Source: Nodosilinea sp. PGN35 (lineage in GTDB: Bacteria; Cyanobacteriota; Cyanobacteriia; Phormidesmidales; Phormidesmidaceae). Taken from it: a stretch of DNA of 64,000 bases. A program made the translations under genes and the position numbers. Below the pieces are notes generated by a model that worked only from the letters and a program-made list of their open reading frames with translations, made no database searches and was not told the origin of the DNA. Location: contig NZ_JAQKQJ010000024.1 in assembly GCF_029109325.1 (NCBI RefSeq), positions 248,001 to 312,000 of the forward strand, read 5' to 3'. Shown piece after piece: positions 7,404-16,128 of this stretch. Within the stretch, counting starts at the first letter, position 1. Every line of letters begins with the position of its first letter.

Positions 7404-10400
7404 ATGAGTCGTCATCTACTGCGAAAGGCTTTGCGGCTTCCTCAAGCGGCGCTTAAGCGATTAGTTAACGAGCTGCTACAGCTAGTGCTTTTGGCCAACC
7501 GACCGGCTCGTTTAGCCCGATCGGGTTTTGTGCTGCCAACCACGGTGCTGCTGGTGCTCATGGTGGTGCTCACGGCTACCGCCCTCACCTATCGCTCCTT
7601 CACCCGCAGCGATATGGCCATCTCCCAGCGCGAGCAGCAGGTGATCTCCAACGCCGCCACCCCGGCCCTCGACCGCGCCCGCGCCAAAATCGAGTTTGTG
7701 TTCAACAAAGACACTCGCCTGCCCAGTGGTCTGCCCACCAGCGACTTTTTAACCAACATGATGTTGGCCACCTCTTACCTGCCAGAGGTCGTGCCGCTGC
7801 CCAATGACCCCTTCACCCTGCCCGACGAAACCCGCTTAGACATCAACCGCGACAACGTCCTTGACAATGCCTGGTCATTTGTCAGCCCTGCCAACGGCGA
7901 AACCATTGTCTACTCCATTTTGGCCGACGACCAGGGGCCAGGCACCGCCGACACCATAGTCGTACAGTCCCCCGTCAACCAGGCAAAAGCCAACGCCCTG
8001 GTGACCCGTACCGGCCCTCTGGCCACCACCGAAGCCACCTCTAACTGCTCAAACGCCAGATCTGAGGCGGGCTGGCAGGTTGTTAACAATGGCGACTCAG
8101 CCACCCTGCAAAAGAATTTTCAAATCAACGTATTTGTGCCCAACGCCAACAGCGCCAACCGCACCGTAGAGTCCTTCGAGCTACAGCAGTCGCGCATTGC
8201 CAACCGGGGTAACAAATGGGCCGCCTGGTTCCGCTACGACATGGAGATTTTTGCTGGCCCCGTCTTCAACATCAACGGAGCCATGCACACCGATGGCAAC
8301 CTGATCGTCAACGGCGGTAACTCCAACGGTAGCTTCACCTCCTACATGATTAGCTCCCACAACTCCTGCGTCTACGGCAGAGAGTCTTCAGAAATCACCG
8401 TTGCCGATACCATCACCACACCAAGCGGCACCTTTCAGGGGCAAATCATCAAGGGCGATATGGGTAAAAACGTCTATGGTGGCAACAGTGCCACCTTCCA
8501 CACCTGGGTGAACGACAACGTCGCTCCCCGCACCGACAGAACTCTTGGAACCAACAACGACTCGGTCGATGGGGGTGTACCCGGCGATGTGGCCACAAAT
8601 CCCATCATCCTCTTTGGTTTAGATCGCCACGTCCATACCAACTCCTCAACCTGGACTCGCGATGCCGCCTGGGACAACAACCCCATTCGCACCGAGCGGC
8701 GCATTCTAAACAAAAGAGTGGCAAAGCCCTTTGTCGATGACTTCTCCAGAGCAGACAACCGCTGGGGGCCAAAGCCTCGCTACAGCGACAACAACACGGC
8801 CCTCGACCTGACCCTAAACGGCCAGACCGTAGGCAGCAGAATTGCGGGTAACCTCGATCAGCTCACCGACCCGGTCGAAGGCTTAGACGGCTACTGGGAA
8901 CGGCAGGCGATAGAGTACGGCCTGCGTCTCGTCGTCGGGGAGCGCCTAGAGCTGGGCAACCCCAGCGGCTGGAACTACAACCCCGCTACCAACGCGGTAG
9001 ATACAACCCTCCAAGATCGACTGTACCCACCCAACGCAACCCCCTCCGTAGGCACCAAAATTCGTGCTAACGAATATCGTCAAAAGCGTACCCTGCGGGA
9101 CAACTTGGCAGCGGTGCAGAGCATGGTGGTCTACCACTACGACCATCCCAACGGCGGCAACTACCCCGCTGCCTGTATGGCTATGACCGCTCACCCCGGT
9201 ACGCAACAAACCATTCGCAACAGCCGCACCTTCGCGCCCCTCACGACCGGCAGCACTATTATCAACACCAACTTCCTCAACGGCACTGGCACCAACGGCT
9301 ATGAGTTCGACTTTTACTCAGAAGCCAGCTTTGGCAGCGCGGTGGCCGATCCCACCAGCAATTTGGGCAAAGCGCTTAGAAACCTGGCCCGTTTTGCTGG
9401 CGACCCCAGAGGCGGTGCCCCCTTCTTCCCGCCTGTCCAAGAGGCCGGTATTGTGCATCCCTTCCCCTACATGGCCATGTGGGGCGACTTCTCTCCCCTG
9501 CGCAGAATCTTTGACGACTACCTGGATGCCGCCACGGGAGCCGTTACCTACGCCAACCTCAGCCAGGCCGATAGAGCAACTCTGCACTCTGCCGCCTGCA
9601 CCTTAGGCATGCTGAGCTACAACCTGCAATTTGCGTCAAATCAGGCCGCCATTGTTGGTGGCACCAACTCGTGGTCGAACCGCCTGCTGGGTAAAAACAA
9701 CCAGGGGCAGATTATGACTGAAATTGGCAAGCCAATTTGGGACGCCTTTGGCGCTGGCAACAGTGGCCCAGTGGCGGGCAGCCTGGCGGCCGGGTGTGTT
9801 CAAAATCCCTTGAATGCTAATGAGTATGACTGCACTAACGTACGCCCGACCAAAGAGCAGATGATCGCCCTTGCTGGTTTTACGGCTAACCAGATTCGAT
9901 TCGTCGATTTAATTGCAGACCTGACTCAGATTGAGCGTGACAGAACCTACGGCTTCCAGCAGTCGCCAGAAACCGAAGATCCTGCCCTTGGCGTTTATAG
10001 AGTTCAGCAAGGCAGTAGAGACTATCTGTTCAGGTTCCCCGACAACTGCCACCCCAACAACACCAGCGGCTACCTTGCCCCTCTGTTTAACGCAGCAACC
10101 GGTGCTGCCGGTGTAACCGACGAAAGAGCTGGGGTAGCTCTAGTCTGTGCCACTCGGCCCAAGTACCCATCTCTCTTCTACCTGTTCCCTAAAACTGCCC
10201 ACGGCCAGAGAGATGGTCAGCCGCTTACCGAAGAGTTTATCAACCCAGCTAGAACCGGGTACATCTTGAACGCTGCCGGCACCGCTGGCATCAACTTTGG
10301 CGTCACCTACCAACCCGTCGAGCCCAGCACCATCGCCCTGGCCCCTCGACTGTTGGTTAACTGGCAAACCCCTGCTCCGACTTCTCCCGGTGTCGCGTTT

Positions 10401-11939
10401 AACCCCCAGGCCAACCACATCATTGGTGGTCTTGGCGCTACCCGAGGAGTGGCCTTCCTCGACAAAGGCATGTTTGATGGCCGCGAGCAAATGGGCATTC
10501 GAGTGCTCGATATGGATCTACAAATGCTAACCACCACCACCGTGCGCGGTGGCACCGACTACTGGATATCAGACGTAGCCTGCGATCCCGATACCCAAGA
10601 CTGCGATGTGTTCACCGAGGGCATTGTCTACGCCTACCGCGAAGATGCCGTCCGCGAAGAGGAAATTGTGCGGCCCCGCCGGGCAGGCCAGACCATTGAT
10701 GACTGTCTGACCGTGGCCAACGTCATCTCCGCCAACTGCCGGATGATTACCACTCCGGGCTCTGAACAAGATCCTCCCCTATCCCCAGCGCTCATCAGCC
10801 TTAAACCCGTAGACTTTTTTGGTGACCCCGATCGCCGCCCCTACGGCTTCCGACTGCTAAACGGGGTCGATATGAGCAGAGGCAGAGCCCGCGATGTGGG
10901 AATGACCTTTGTCACCGACAACAGCGTCTATGTCTTGGGCGACTTTAACCTGCACAGCACCGCAGGCACGGTAGCCACCATCATTGAAGAATTCAAATCT
11001 AAAATCGGTGGCATAGACTGGAATCCCGCCAACTTCTACAACAACCGGGTAGAAGACCCCGCCAATGCCAACGGTATTGATGTCAGGTTCTCGCAGCCCG
11101 ACACCGACACCTGGCGACCGGTAGAGATCTTGGCCGACTCTTTCAACATTTTGTCCGCTAACTTCCTCGATGGCGCTGCGGAAGATACCTTTACTCAAGC
11201 TAGGCCTGGTGCTTATGCGTCAACCACCACTTCGTATATGAACCAGAGTCGCCCCAATGCTGCTCAAAATGTTGTCCGGGATGTAAATCCACCAGCCAGC
11301 GCATCAACTGCGGCAGCTTCTCCAGTTTGGATTAACCGCAACAGCACTGCCTTTATTGGTACTACCCCGATCAATACAGCGGTAGGATCTAATGACTGGA
11401 CTGGGCTAGGCGATAACGAAGAAACTGCTCGTCGTCGCAACGCTCGTCTTGTCGAAGCCGGTACCACCGCCTATGTCAACGCCGTAGTTATCGCTGGGAT
11501 TGTGCCTAGCCGTCCTCAGCAGTCCTATGGGGGGTTACACAATTTTCCTCGGCTAAACGAATCGTGGTCAGAAGGCAGCAATAATCGTAACCTGCAAATT
11601 GCGGGTGCGTTCTTTCAACTCAACTTTTCTACTGCGGCTACAGGCCCCTTTGAACACGATTCTTGGGAGCCAGGAGTTACCTATTCTGCGGGCGATATCG
11701 AGAAAGAACAGCTTGGTTACTACCGTCCGCCGGCCCGGCGCTGGGGCTACGACCCAGGGTTGCTCTACTACCCACCGGCTGCGGCTGCTCGACGTTTTGT
11801 CTCAGTCGATACCCCTCGCAGTGAGTACTTCCGTGAGCTAGCTTCCGACGACCCCTATATCGTCAACCTGCGCTGTGCCAGAACCGGTGGGGCCTTTGTC
11901 TTCACGGATCCAACCGTCAGAGGCACCTGCCCTGCTTAG
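7404..11939 (+). CDS. hpsA: Hormogonium polysaccharide biosynthesis protein HpsA
   Basis: This 1511-residue protein has a single N-terminal membrane anchor (about residues 41-62, GFVLPTTVLLVLMVV) preceded by basic residues, in a setting like a PilX-type minor pilin. The Asn/Thr-rich extracytoplasmic part starts with the HpsA-typical NAATPALDRARAKIEF and holds about a dozen cysteines. In Nostoc punctiforme, hpsA heads a gene set needed for hormogonium polysaccharide and gliding. Three pseudopilin genes follow on the same strand at 57, 89 and 58 bp, so this looks like one operon. The start is chosen for the basic N-terminus before the anchor; its ribosome site is weak. Confidence 0.88.
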   Translation: MSRHLLRKALRLPQAALKRLVNELLQLVLLANRPARLARSGFVLPTTVLLVLMVVLTATALTYRSFTRSDMAISQREQQVISNAATPALDRARAKIEFVFNKDTRLPSGLPTSDFLTNMMLATSYLPEVVPLPNDPFTLPDETRLDINRDNVLDNAWSFVSPANGETIVYSILADDQGPGTADTIVVQSPVNQAKANALVTRTGPLATTEATSNCSNARSEAGWQVVNNGDSATLQKNFQINVFVPNANSANRTVESFELQQSRIANRGNKWAAWFRYDMEIFAGPVFNINGAMHTDGNLIVNGGNSNGSFTSYMISSHNSCVYGRESSEITVADTITTPSGTFQGQIIKGDMGKNVYGGNSATFHTWVNDNVAPRTDRTLGTNNDSVDGGVPGDVATNPIILFGLDRHVHTNSSTWTRDAAWDNNPIRTERRILNKRVAKPFVDDFSRADNRWGPKPRYSDNNTALDLTLNGQTVGSRIAGNLDQLTDPVEGLDGYWERQAIEYGLRLVVGERLELGNPSGWNYNPATNAVDTTLQDRLYPPNATPSVGTKIRANEYRQKRTLRDNLAAVQSMVVYHYDHPNGGNYPAACMAMTAHPGTQQTIRNSRTFAPLTTGSTIINTNFLNGTGTNGYEFDFYSEASFGSAVADPTSNLGKALRNLARFAGDPRGGAPFFPPVQEAGIVHPFPYMAMWGDFSPLRRIFDDYLDAATGAVTYANLSQADRATLHSAACTLGMLSYNLQFASNQAAIVGGTNSWSNRLLGKNNQGQIMTEIGKPIWDAFGAGNSGPVAGSLAAGCVQNPLNANEYDCTNVRPTKEQMIALAGFTANQIRFVDLIADLTQIERDRTYGFQQSPETEDPALGVYRVQQGSRDYLFRFPDNCHPNNTSGYLAPLFNAATGAAGVTDERAGVALVCATRPKYPSLFYLFPKTAHGQRDGQPLTEEFINPARTGYILNAAGTAGINFGVTYQPVEPSTIALAPRLLVNWQTPAPTSPGVAFNPQANHIIGGLGATRGVAFLDKGMFDGREQMGIRVLDMDLQMLTTTTVRGGTDYWISDVACDPDTQDCDVFTEGIVYAYREDAVREEEIVRPRRAGQTIDDCLTVANVISANCRMITTPGSEQDPPLSPALISLKPVDFFGDPDRRPYGFRLLNGVDMSRGRARDVGMTFVTDNSVYVLGDFNLHSTAGTVATIIEEFKSKIGGIDWNPANFYNNRVEDPANANGIDVRFSQPDTDTWRPVEILADSFNILSANFLDGAAEDTFTQARPGAYASTTTSYMNQSRPNAAQNVVRDVNPPASASTAAASPVWINRNSTAFIGTTPINTAVGSNDWTGLGDNEETARRRNARLVEAGTTAYVNAVVIAGIVPSRPQQSYGGLHNFPRLNESWSEGSNNRNLQIAGAFFQLNFSTAATGPFEHDSWEPGVTYSAGDIEKEQLGYYRPPARRWGYDPGLLYYPPAAAARRFVSVDTPRSEYFRELASDDPYIVNLRCARTGGAFVFTDPTVRGTCPA

Positions 11940-11996
11940 GTTCTAGATTGCTCTTTTGAAAACAGCCAGGTCGTCTTACCACCCAGGACACGCGCC

Positions 11997-12728
11997 ATGA
12001 TCGTCAACCAACTAAGGCACCGCATTACTCGGCTAGGCCCTCGGTTTATGCCTACCAAAAGGGCAAACCCTAAAGGGCAAGAGCAGGGCCTCACCCTGAT
12101 TGAGTGCTTAGTCGCCATTGTTGTAGTAGGGCTAGTCTCTAGCGCCATTGCCCCAGCCCTGGTGCTTTCGGTGGCAACGCGGGTGCATAGCCAAAAAGCT
12201 GAGCAGGCCCTGGCGCTCGCCCAGAGTCAAATCGACAGCATGCGCGTGCTGGTAGAGCGCGGTGAGTACACTGTCAATGACCTGCCGCCCCTGGCGGCAG
12301 GTCTGGCCGACAAGGATGTGGCGACCGCCGCTGGCCCCAACCTAGGGGTCACCAACGCTACCAACTTTGCCTACGCTCAACCTGTAGACATTGATGGCAA
12401 CGGTCAGGCAGACTTCTTAGTGCAGCGGTATCGGGCCGTGGGCCAGTCTGTCGACGGCCTTCCGGTAGCCTTTGCCATGGGGGTGCGAGTTTACGATCGC
12501 GGTGCCTCAGCCGTAGGCAATCTATCTACCCAACCGGCATCCCTGGTTATGACCAGCACCAGCGGTGGCCGTAACGAACGCCCCCTAGCGACCCTTTATA
12601 CGACTATTGCCGCCAGCAACCAAGGGGACTCGCTGTGCAACCTAATTACCTACGTCAATAGCGGTGTTGTTTCTGGGGCTAAAAAAGATTTGCCCACAAT
12701 TTGTACTATTGGTCCTGCTACCCCATAG
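11997..12728 (+). CDS. hpsB: Prepilin-like protein HpsB
   Basis: The 243-residue protein carries a class III prepilin signal: a basic leader of 31 residues, cleavage site G31/L32, Glu at +5 (QEQG-LTLIECLVAIVVVG) and the usual hydrophobic helix. The mature part has an SQIDSMRVLVERGEY-type helix and a beta-rich C-terminus with two Cys. HpsB-D are pseudopilins proposed to act with the type IV pilus machinery during polysaccharide secretion in hormogonia. ATG at 11997 gives a normal leader length. It follows hpsA by 57 bp and is probably cotranscribed with it. Confidence 0.82.
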   Translation: MIVNQLRHRITRLGPRFMPTKRANPKGQEQGLTLIECLVAIVVVGLVSSAIAPALVLSVATRVHSQKAEQALALAQSQIDSMRVLVERGEYTVNDLPPLAAGLADKDVATAAGPNLGVTNATNFAYAQPVDIDGNGQADFLVQRYRAVGQSVDGLPVAFAMGVRVYDRGASAVGNLSTQPASLVMTSTSGGRNERPLATLYTTIAASNQGDSLCNLITYVNSGVVSGAKKDLPTICTIGPATP

Positions 12729-12817
12729 CAGCAAAAGCGTTGCCGGATGCTCTATGCCTTGAGCTGACCAGCTGTTTGTAACCTGACTCCTTTGTTCTTT
12801 TATGGGTGCGTACTCCC

Positions 12818-13738
12818 ATGTCATCTAATCTCGTTCCTACAGCCTTTACCCGCTGGCTATTGGCAAAAAGTAGAGCCACCCGTCGGGGGTTTACGTTAAT
12901 TGAGCTACTGGTGGCAATCTTGGTCGGCTCTGTGATCGTAGGTAGTCTGTTGTACCTGATTGTTGAGCTACTTGGCACTAATGCTAGAGAAGAGCGACTC
13001 ACCCAGTCTCAGCAGGATATGCGGCGAGCCCTAGACTACATCAGTCGAGATGTTCGTGAGGCAGTCTACGTGTATTCAACTCCAGCAGACGTTGTTAACC
13101 AGCTCACGGACGAACCGGCAGGTACCCCTATACTGGCTTTTTGGCGGCTCAAGCCAATTGATGTAAGTACCCTGCCAGCCAATTGCCCTGCAGCTGTGGC
13201 AGATGAATGTAATACGCTCAAAATTCGGCACAGCGTCTACGATTTAGTAGTCTATATTTATAGAAACAACTCAGACAACAGCCTTTGGTCTGGCCCTGGC
13301 CGCATTCTCCGTTACGAACTGACCAACTACTCTAATATCAATAGTTTTACGGTCACATCGGGTTATAGAGATCCCTCTAAACCTGGTAGCAGCTTTGAAG
13401 GGTGGCAGAGAGGTACTGGCAATACCGCAGGCAGGGCCGTTGTTTTAGCCGATTTTATCGACAACCACGACAACAGCAGAACCGTTAGCTGTCCGACCAA
13501 TCTACAGGCGTCGCCACCTGACGGCCCCACCGCCTCTAACAACTTCTTTGTCTGTGTTAGAGACGGTGGTGACGATACTGATCCTCTAAATCAAAGCCTG
13601 TATGTGTTTCTGCGGGGCAGTATTTTAGATGTTGGGTCTGGGGTAGCCTTGACGTTTGGCCCCAGAAGTCAGACCAGTCGGTTGCCAACCATTAATACTG
13701 AAGTACAGGTTCGTGGCATTATCGAAAAAAGTCAATGA
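12818..13738 (+). CDS. hpsC: Prepilin-like protein HpsC
   Basis: The 306-residue pseudopilin has a prepilin peptidase site RRG-FTLIELLVAI (Glu at +5) after a basic leader of about 24 residues. Then come a hydrophobic helix and the PilW/GspJ-like stretch ERLTQSQQDMRRALDYISRDVREAVYVY. The C-terminal half is beta-rich with several Cys and Asn. ATG at 12818 is preferred; an in-frame GTG lies 12 bp upstream. It is the third gene in the hps run. Confidence 0.82.
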   Translation: MSSNLVPTAFTRWLLAKSRATRRGFTLIELLVAILVGSVIVGSLLYLIVELLGTNAREERLTQSQQDMRRALDYISRDVREAVYVYSTPADVVNQLTDEPAGTPILAFWRLKPIDVSTLPANCPAAVADECNTLKIRHSVYDLVVYIYRNNSDNSLWSGPGRILRYELTNYSNINSFTVTSGYRDPSKPGSSFEGWQRGTGNTAGRAVVLADFIDNHDNSRTVSCPTNLQASPPDGPTASNNFFVCVRDGGDDTDPLNQSLYVFLRGSILDVGSGVALTFGPRSQTSRLPTINTEVQVRGIIEKSQ

Positions 13739-13796
13739 GCTGGCGCACTGCTTGCTAGCAGTCTAGGTATTTAATTCCTTGCAGGTGTTGTTTAAC

Positions 13797-14369
13797 ATGA
13801 AACTCTTCGCTTCCCCTAAAGTCGATCAATCCGCAGGGTTTACCTTGATAGAGGTTTTAGTTGTTGTCGTTATCGCGGCGGTGTTGGCAGCTATTGCTGC
13901 GCCAAGTTGGCAAGGTTTTCTCAATCGTCAGCGAGTAAGCGCCGTTAAAAGCGATCTGCTGCAAACCCTAAAGAATGCTCAGCAAGACGCTATTCAGCGG
14001 CGGTTATCTGTGCCAATAGTGATTAACGATGCGGCTACATTGCCCACTGTTACTGTAAATGGCAATGCCCAAGTTTTGGGGTCAAACAATAACAACCCCA
14101 GCAACGTAAGGTTGAGATCCTATTCTGTGGGCAATACCGGCACCCAAGATGCTACGTTTGACACCATTGTGTTTGATCATCGCGGCATGCCAACCATTGG
14201 CAGAAGTACGACAACGGCGATCCCCAACAGCGACGTTTTGCCCTTTGTTATTAGCATCAACGCTCAAAACGCTACCACTAAGCAGTGTGTCATTGTTGCC
14301 AGTCTTCTAGGCAGTCTTAAAACGGCCAGCAATGCCCAGTGCGACAATCCCAGCGTAGCCGTCAATTGA
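13797..14369 (+). CDS. hpsD: Prepilin-like protein, GspH/FimT type (HpsD)
   Basis: The 190-residue pseudopilin has a short leader, cleavage site SAG-FTLIEVLVVVVIAAVLAAIAAPSW, then the GspH/FimT-type stretch LNRQRVSAVKSDLLQTLKNAQQDAI and a beta domain with two Cys. ATG at 13797 gives a normal 14-residue leader; an upstream TTG at 13779 is less likely. It is last in the hps run. No hps glycosyltransferase gene follows: the next gene is fabG, behind a family B repeat. The hpsD name rests on gene order. Confidence 0.75.
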   Translation: MKLFASPKVDQSAGFTLIEVLVVVVIAAVLAAIAAPSWQGFLNRQRVSAVKSDLLQTLKNAQQDAIQRRLSVPIVINDAATLPTVTVNGNAQVLGSNNNNPSNVRLRSYSVGNTGTQDATFDTIVFDHRGMPTIGRSTTTAIPNSDVLPFVISINAQNATTKQCVIVASLLGSLKTASNAQCDNPSVAVN

Positions 14370-14442
14370 TTTCTTCTTTTACCGTGAATACGGCATCGTG
14401 GTTGCCCGGCGGCGGCCGCCCCTGGAGGCGTATGGGCTTGTC

Positions 14443-14551
14443 TATGCTATAGCTGTAGCCAGTCTGGTTAAGACAGTTTTCCTAAAAATGTTTGAACGTT
14501 CAAACGTTTCTCAGGCATCTAAACGTCCTAGCCAATGTGTCTATGGCTATG
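14443..14551. repeat. Palindromic dispersed element, family B copy 1
   Basis: This is a reverse-orientation copy of the element at 27820-27919 and 46659-46761. It has outer arms related to TATAGCCA, the conserved tract CCAGTCTGGTTAAGAC and a central palindrome GTTTGAACGTTCAAAC (14490-14505). It occupies the gap between hpsD and fabG, where the fabG promoter should lie. Confidence 0.75.
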
Positions 14552-14628
14552 CCGAAAATCTTTTCCCCTCACCTCGTCCCCGTTTCGTGATACAAACATT
14601 GGGCGTATTTTCCTGAGCGAGGTGACCC

Positions 14629-15387
14629 ATGAGCACATCATCCCTTCCCCTGGCGGGCCAGGTTGCGGTGGTTACCGGAGCTTCGCGGGGCATTGGTCGG
14701 GCGGTGGCGATCGCCCTAGCGGCTTCAGGTGCCCAGGTAGTGGTCAACTACGCCCGCTCTAGCACCGCCGCCGATGAGGTCGTCGCCCACATTATCCAGG
14801 CGGGCGGCAGCGCTGCCGCTATCCAGGCCGATGTCTCCCAGGTTGACCAGGTAGAAACGCTGATCAACGGCACCCTGGAGCAGTTTGGCCGCCTTGACAT
14901 TTTGGTCAACAACGCCGGTATTACCCGCGATACCCTGCTGCTGCGCATGAAGCCCGAGGACTGGCAGGCCGTGATCGATCTCAACCTGACCGGGGTATTT
15001 CTGTGCACTCGGGCTGTCGCAAAGATTATGCTGAAGCAGCGATCGGGGCGAATTATCAACATCGCGTCGGTGGCGGGGCAGATGGGTAACCCTGGCCAGG
15101 CCAACTACAGCGCTGCCAAGGCGGGGGTGATTGGGTTTACCAAAACCGTCGCTAAAGAGTTAGCCAGTCGGGGCATTACCGTCAACGCCGTAGCCCCAGG
15201 CTTTATTGAGACCGATATGACCGGCGATCTCGCCAACGCCGACGACATTCGCAAGTTCATTCCCCTGGGGCGGTTTGGCCAGCCCGAAGACATTGCCGGT
15301 ATGGTGCGTTTTCTGGCGGCAGACCCGGCGGCCTCTTACATTACCGGCCAGGTGTTTAACGTGGACGGCGGCATGGTGATGGCGTAG
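14629..15387 (+). CDS. fabG: 3-oxoacyl-[acyl-carrier-protein] reductase
   Basis: A 252-residue short-chain dehydrogenase, the usual FabG length. It has the NADP-binding motif TGASRGIG, NNAG, the catalytic Ser in IINIASVAG, YSAAKAG with catalytic Tyr and Lys, and the typical end ITGQVFNVDGGMVM. It reduces beta-ketoacyl-ACP in fatty-acid elongation in the cytoplasm. A GAGGTG ribosome site precedes the ATG. fabI, for the last reduction of the cycle, is 25 kb away at 40.5 kb. A role with acetoacetyl-CoA is possible but fits less well. Confidence 0.93.
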   Translation: MSTSSLPLAGQVAVVTGASRGIGRAVAIALAASGAQVVVNYARSSTAADEVVAHIIQAGGSAAAIQADVSQVDQVETLINGTLEQFGRLDILVNNAGITRDTLLLRMKPEDWQAVIDLNLTGVFLCTRAVAKIMLKQRSGRIINIASVAGQMGNPGQANYSAAKAGVIGFTKTVAKELASRGITVNAVAPGFIETDMTGDLANADDIRKFIPLGRFGQPEDIAGMVRFLAADPAASYITGQVFNVDGGMVMA

Positions 15388-15393
15388 GTGGGG

Positions 15394-15453
15394 GAGTTTT
15401 GAGTTTTAAGGTTTGAATTGCCGCCAAAATTCAAAACTCAAAATTAAGAACTC
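15394..15453. terminator. AT-rich inverted repeat between convergent genes
   Basis: GAGTTTTGAGTTTTAAGG...GAATT pairs imperfectly with AAATTCAAAACTC...GAACTC across the short loop GCCGCCA. fabG ends at 15387 and the opposing gene ends at 15467, so it fits a bidirectional terminator. The same wording (AAAATTCAAAACTCAAAA) recurs at 23199-23216, so it is a dispersed intergenic repeat. Confidence 0.55.
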
Positions 15454-15466
15454 AGACCTTCAAGGG

Positions 15467-16051
15467 TTACGCTCGATTTACGGTTCGCAGCAGCCAAAGG
15501 GTGGCGGCCAGCGACACAAAGTGGGCCAGCAGAGTATTGGTGTTGGCCTGCACCACAAAAATATCGAAGGCTTCAACGTATTGGTTGATATTGCCGGGTA
15601 CAAACACTGTGCCCCCCTGGGGCTGGGCGAGGGCCTTACCCAGCAGTGACCCAATCAACGCCTGGCTGCCAAACAGGGTGATCAACATGCCGACCATGCT
15701 GATGGTGGTGCCCAGCCGCAGGGCCTGGAGAGCATCTTTAGGGCTGGGGCGCTTGGCGGTGTCGGGGCTGCGCAGTCGCCGTCCCAGGCGAGTGTAGCGA
15801 AAGGCCCAAAAAGCGCTGAGGTAAACCGCTACCAACCCCAGGGCCGCAAACAGCAACCCTACGCCCGTGCCGGGATTGGCCCCGCTGGTGCCCGCTCGGG
15901 CGCTGAGGTTGACCAGGGCAAACATGAGCACCAGGCTGGAGATTGCCGCCAGCACTATCTGTACCCAAAAGCTAACCCAGCCCACCCTGCGAAAGGAGCC
16001 TGAGATCCGCCGTACGGCGGGAGGGAGTGTGTAGTCAAAGTCTGTAGTCAT
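15467..16051 (-). CDS. DUF3611 family membrane protein
   Basis: The 194-residue protein has four hydrophobic helices: two near residues 25-75 (VSFWVQIVLAAISSLVLMF and LLFAALGLVAVYLSAFWAF) and two in the second half (STIMVGMLITLFG-like and TLLAHFVSLAATLWLL). It opens with DYTLPPAVRRISGSFRRVGWVSFW, typical of DUF3611, a cyanobacterial and plastid family without an established function. ATG at 16051 (MTTDFDYT) is chosen over a longer frame with an atypical leader. It converges on fabG and is transcribed away from tldD. Confidence 0.8.
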   Translation of the reverse strand: MTTDFDYTLPPAVRRISGSFRRVGWVSFWVQIVLAAISSLVLMFALVNLSARAGTSGANPGTGVGLLFAALGLVAVYLSAFWAFRYTRLGRRLRSPDTAKRPSPKDALQALRLGTTISMVGMLITLFGSQALIGSLLGKALAQPQGGTVFVPGNINQYVEAFDIFVVQANTNTLLAHFVSLAATLWLLRTVNRA

Positions 16052-16128
16052 ACCTGTGATTTTAGCCTGTGATCTCAACCTGGGGCCTGGGGCTTCTGAA
16101 TGATACATTTGGGGAAAGGGTTGGGGGT

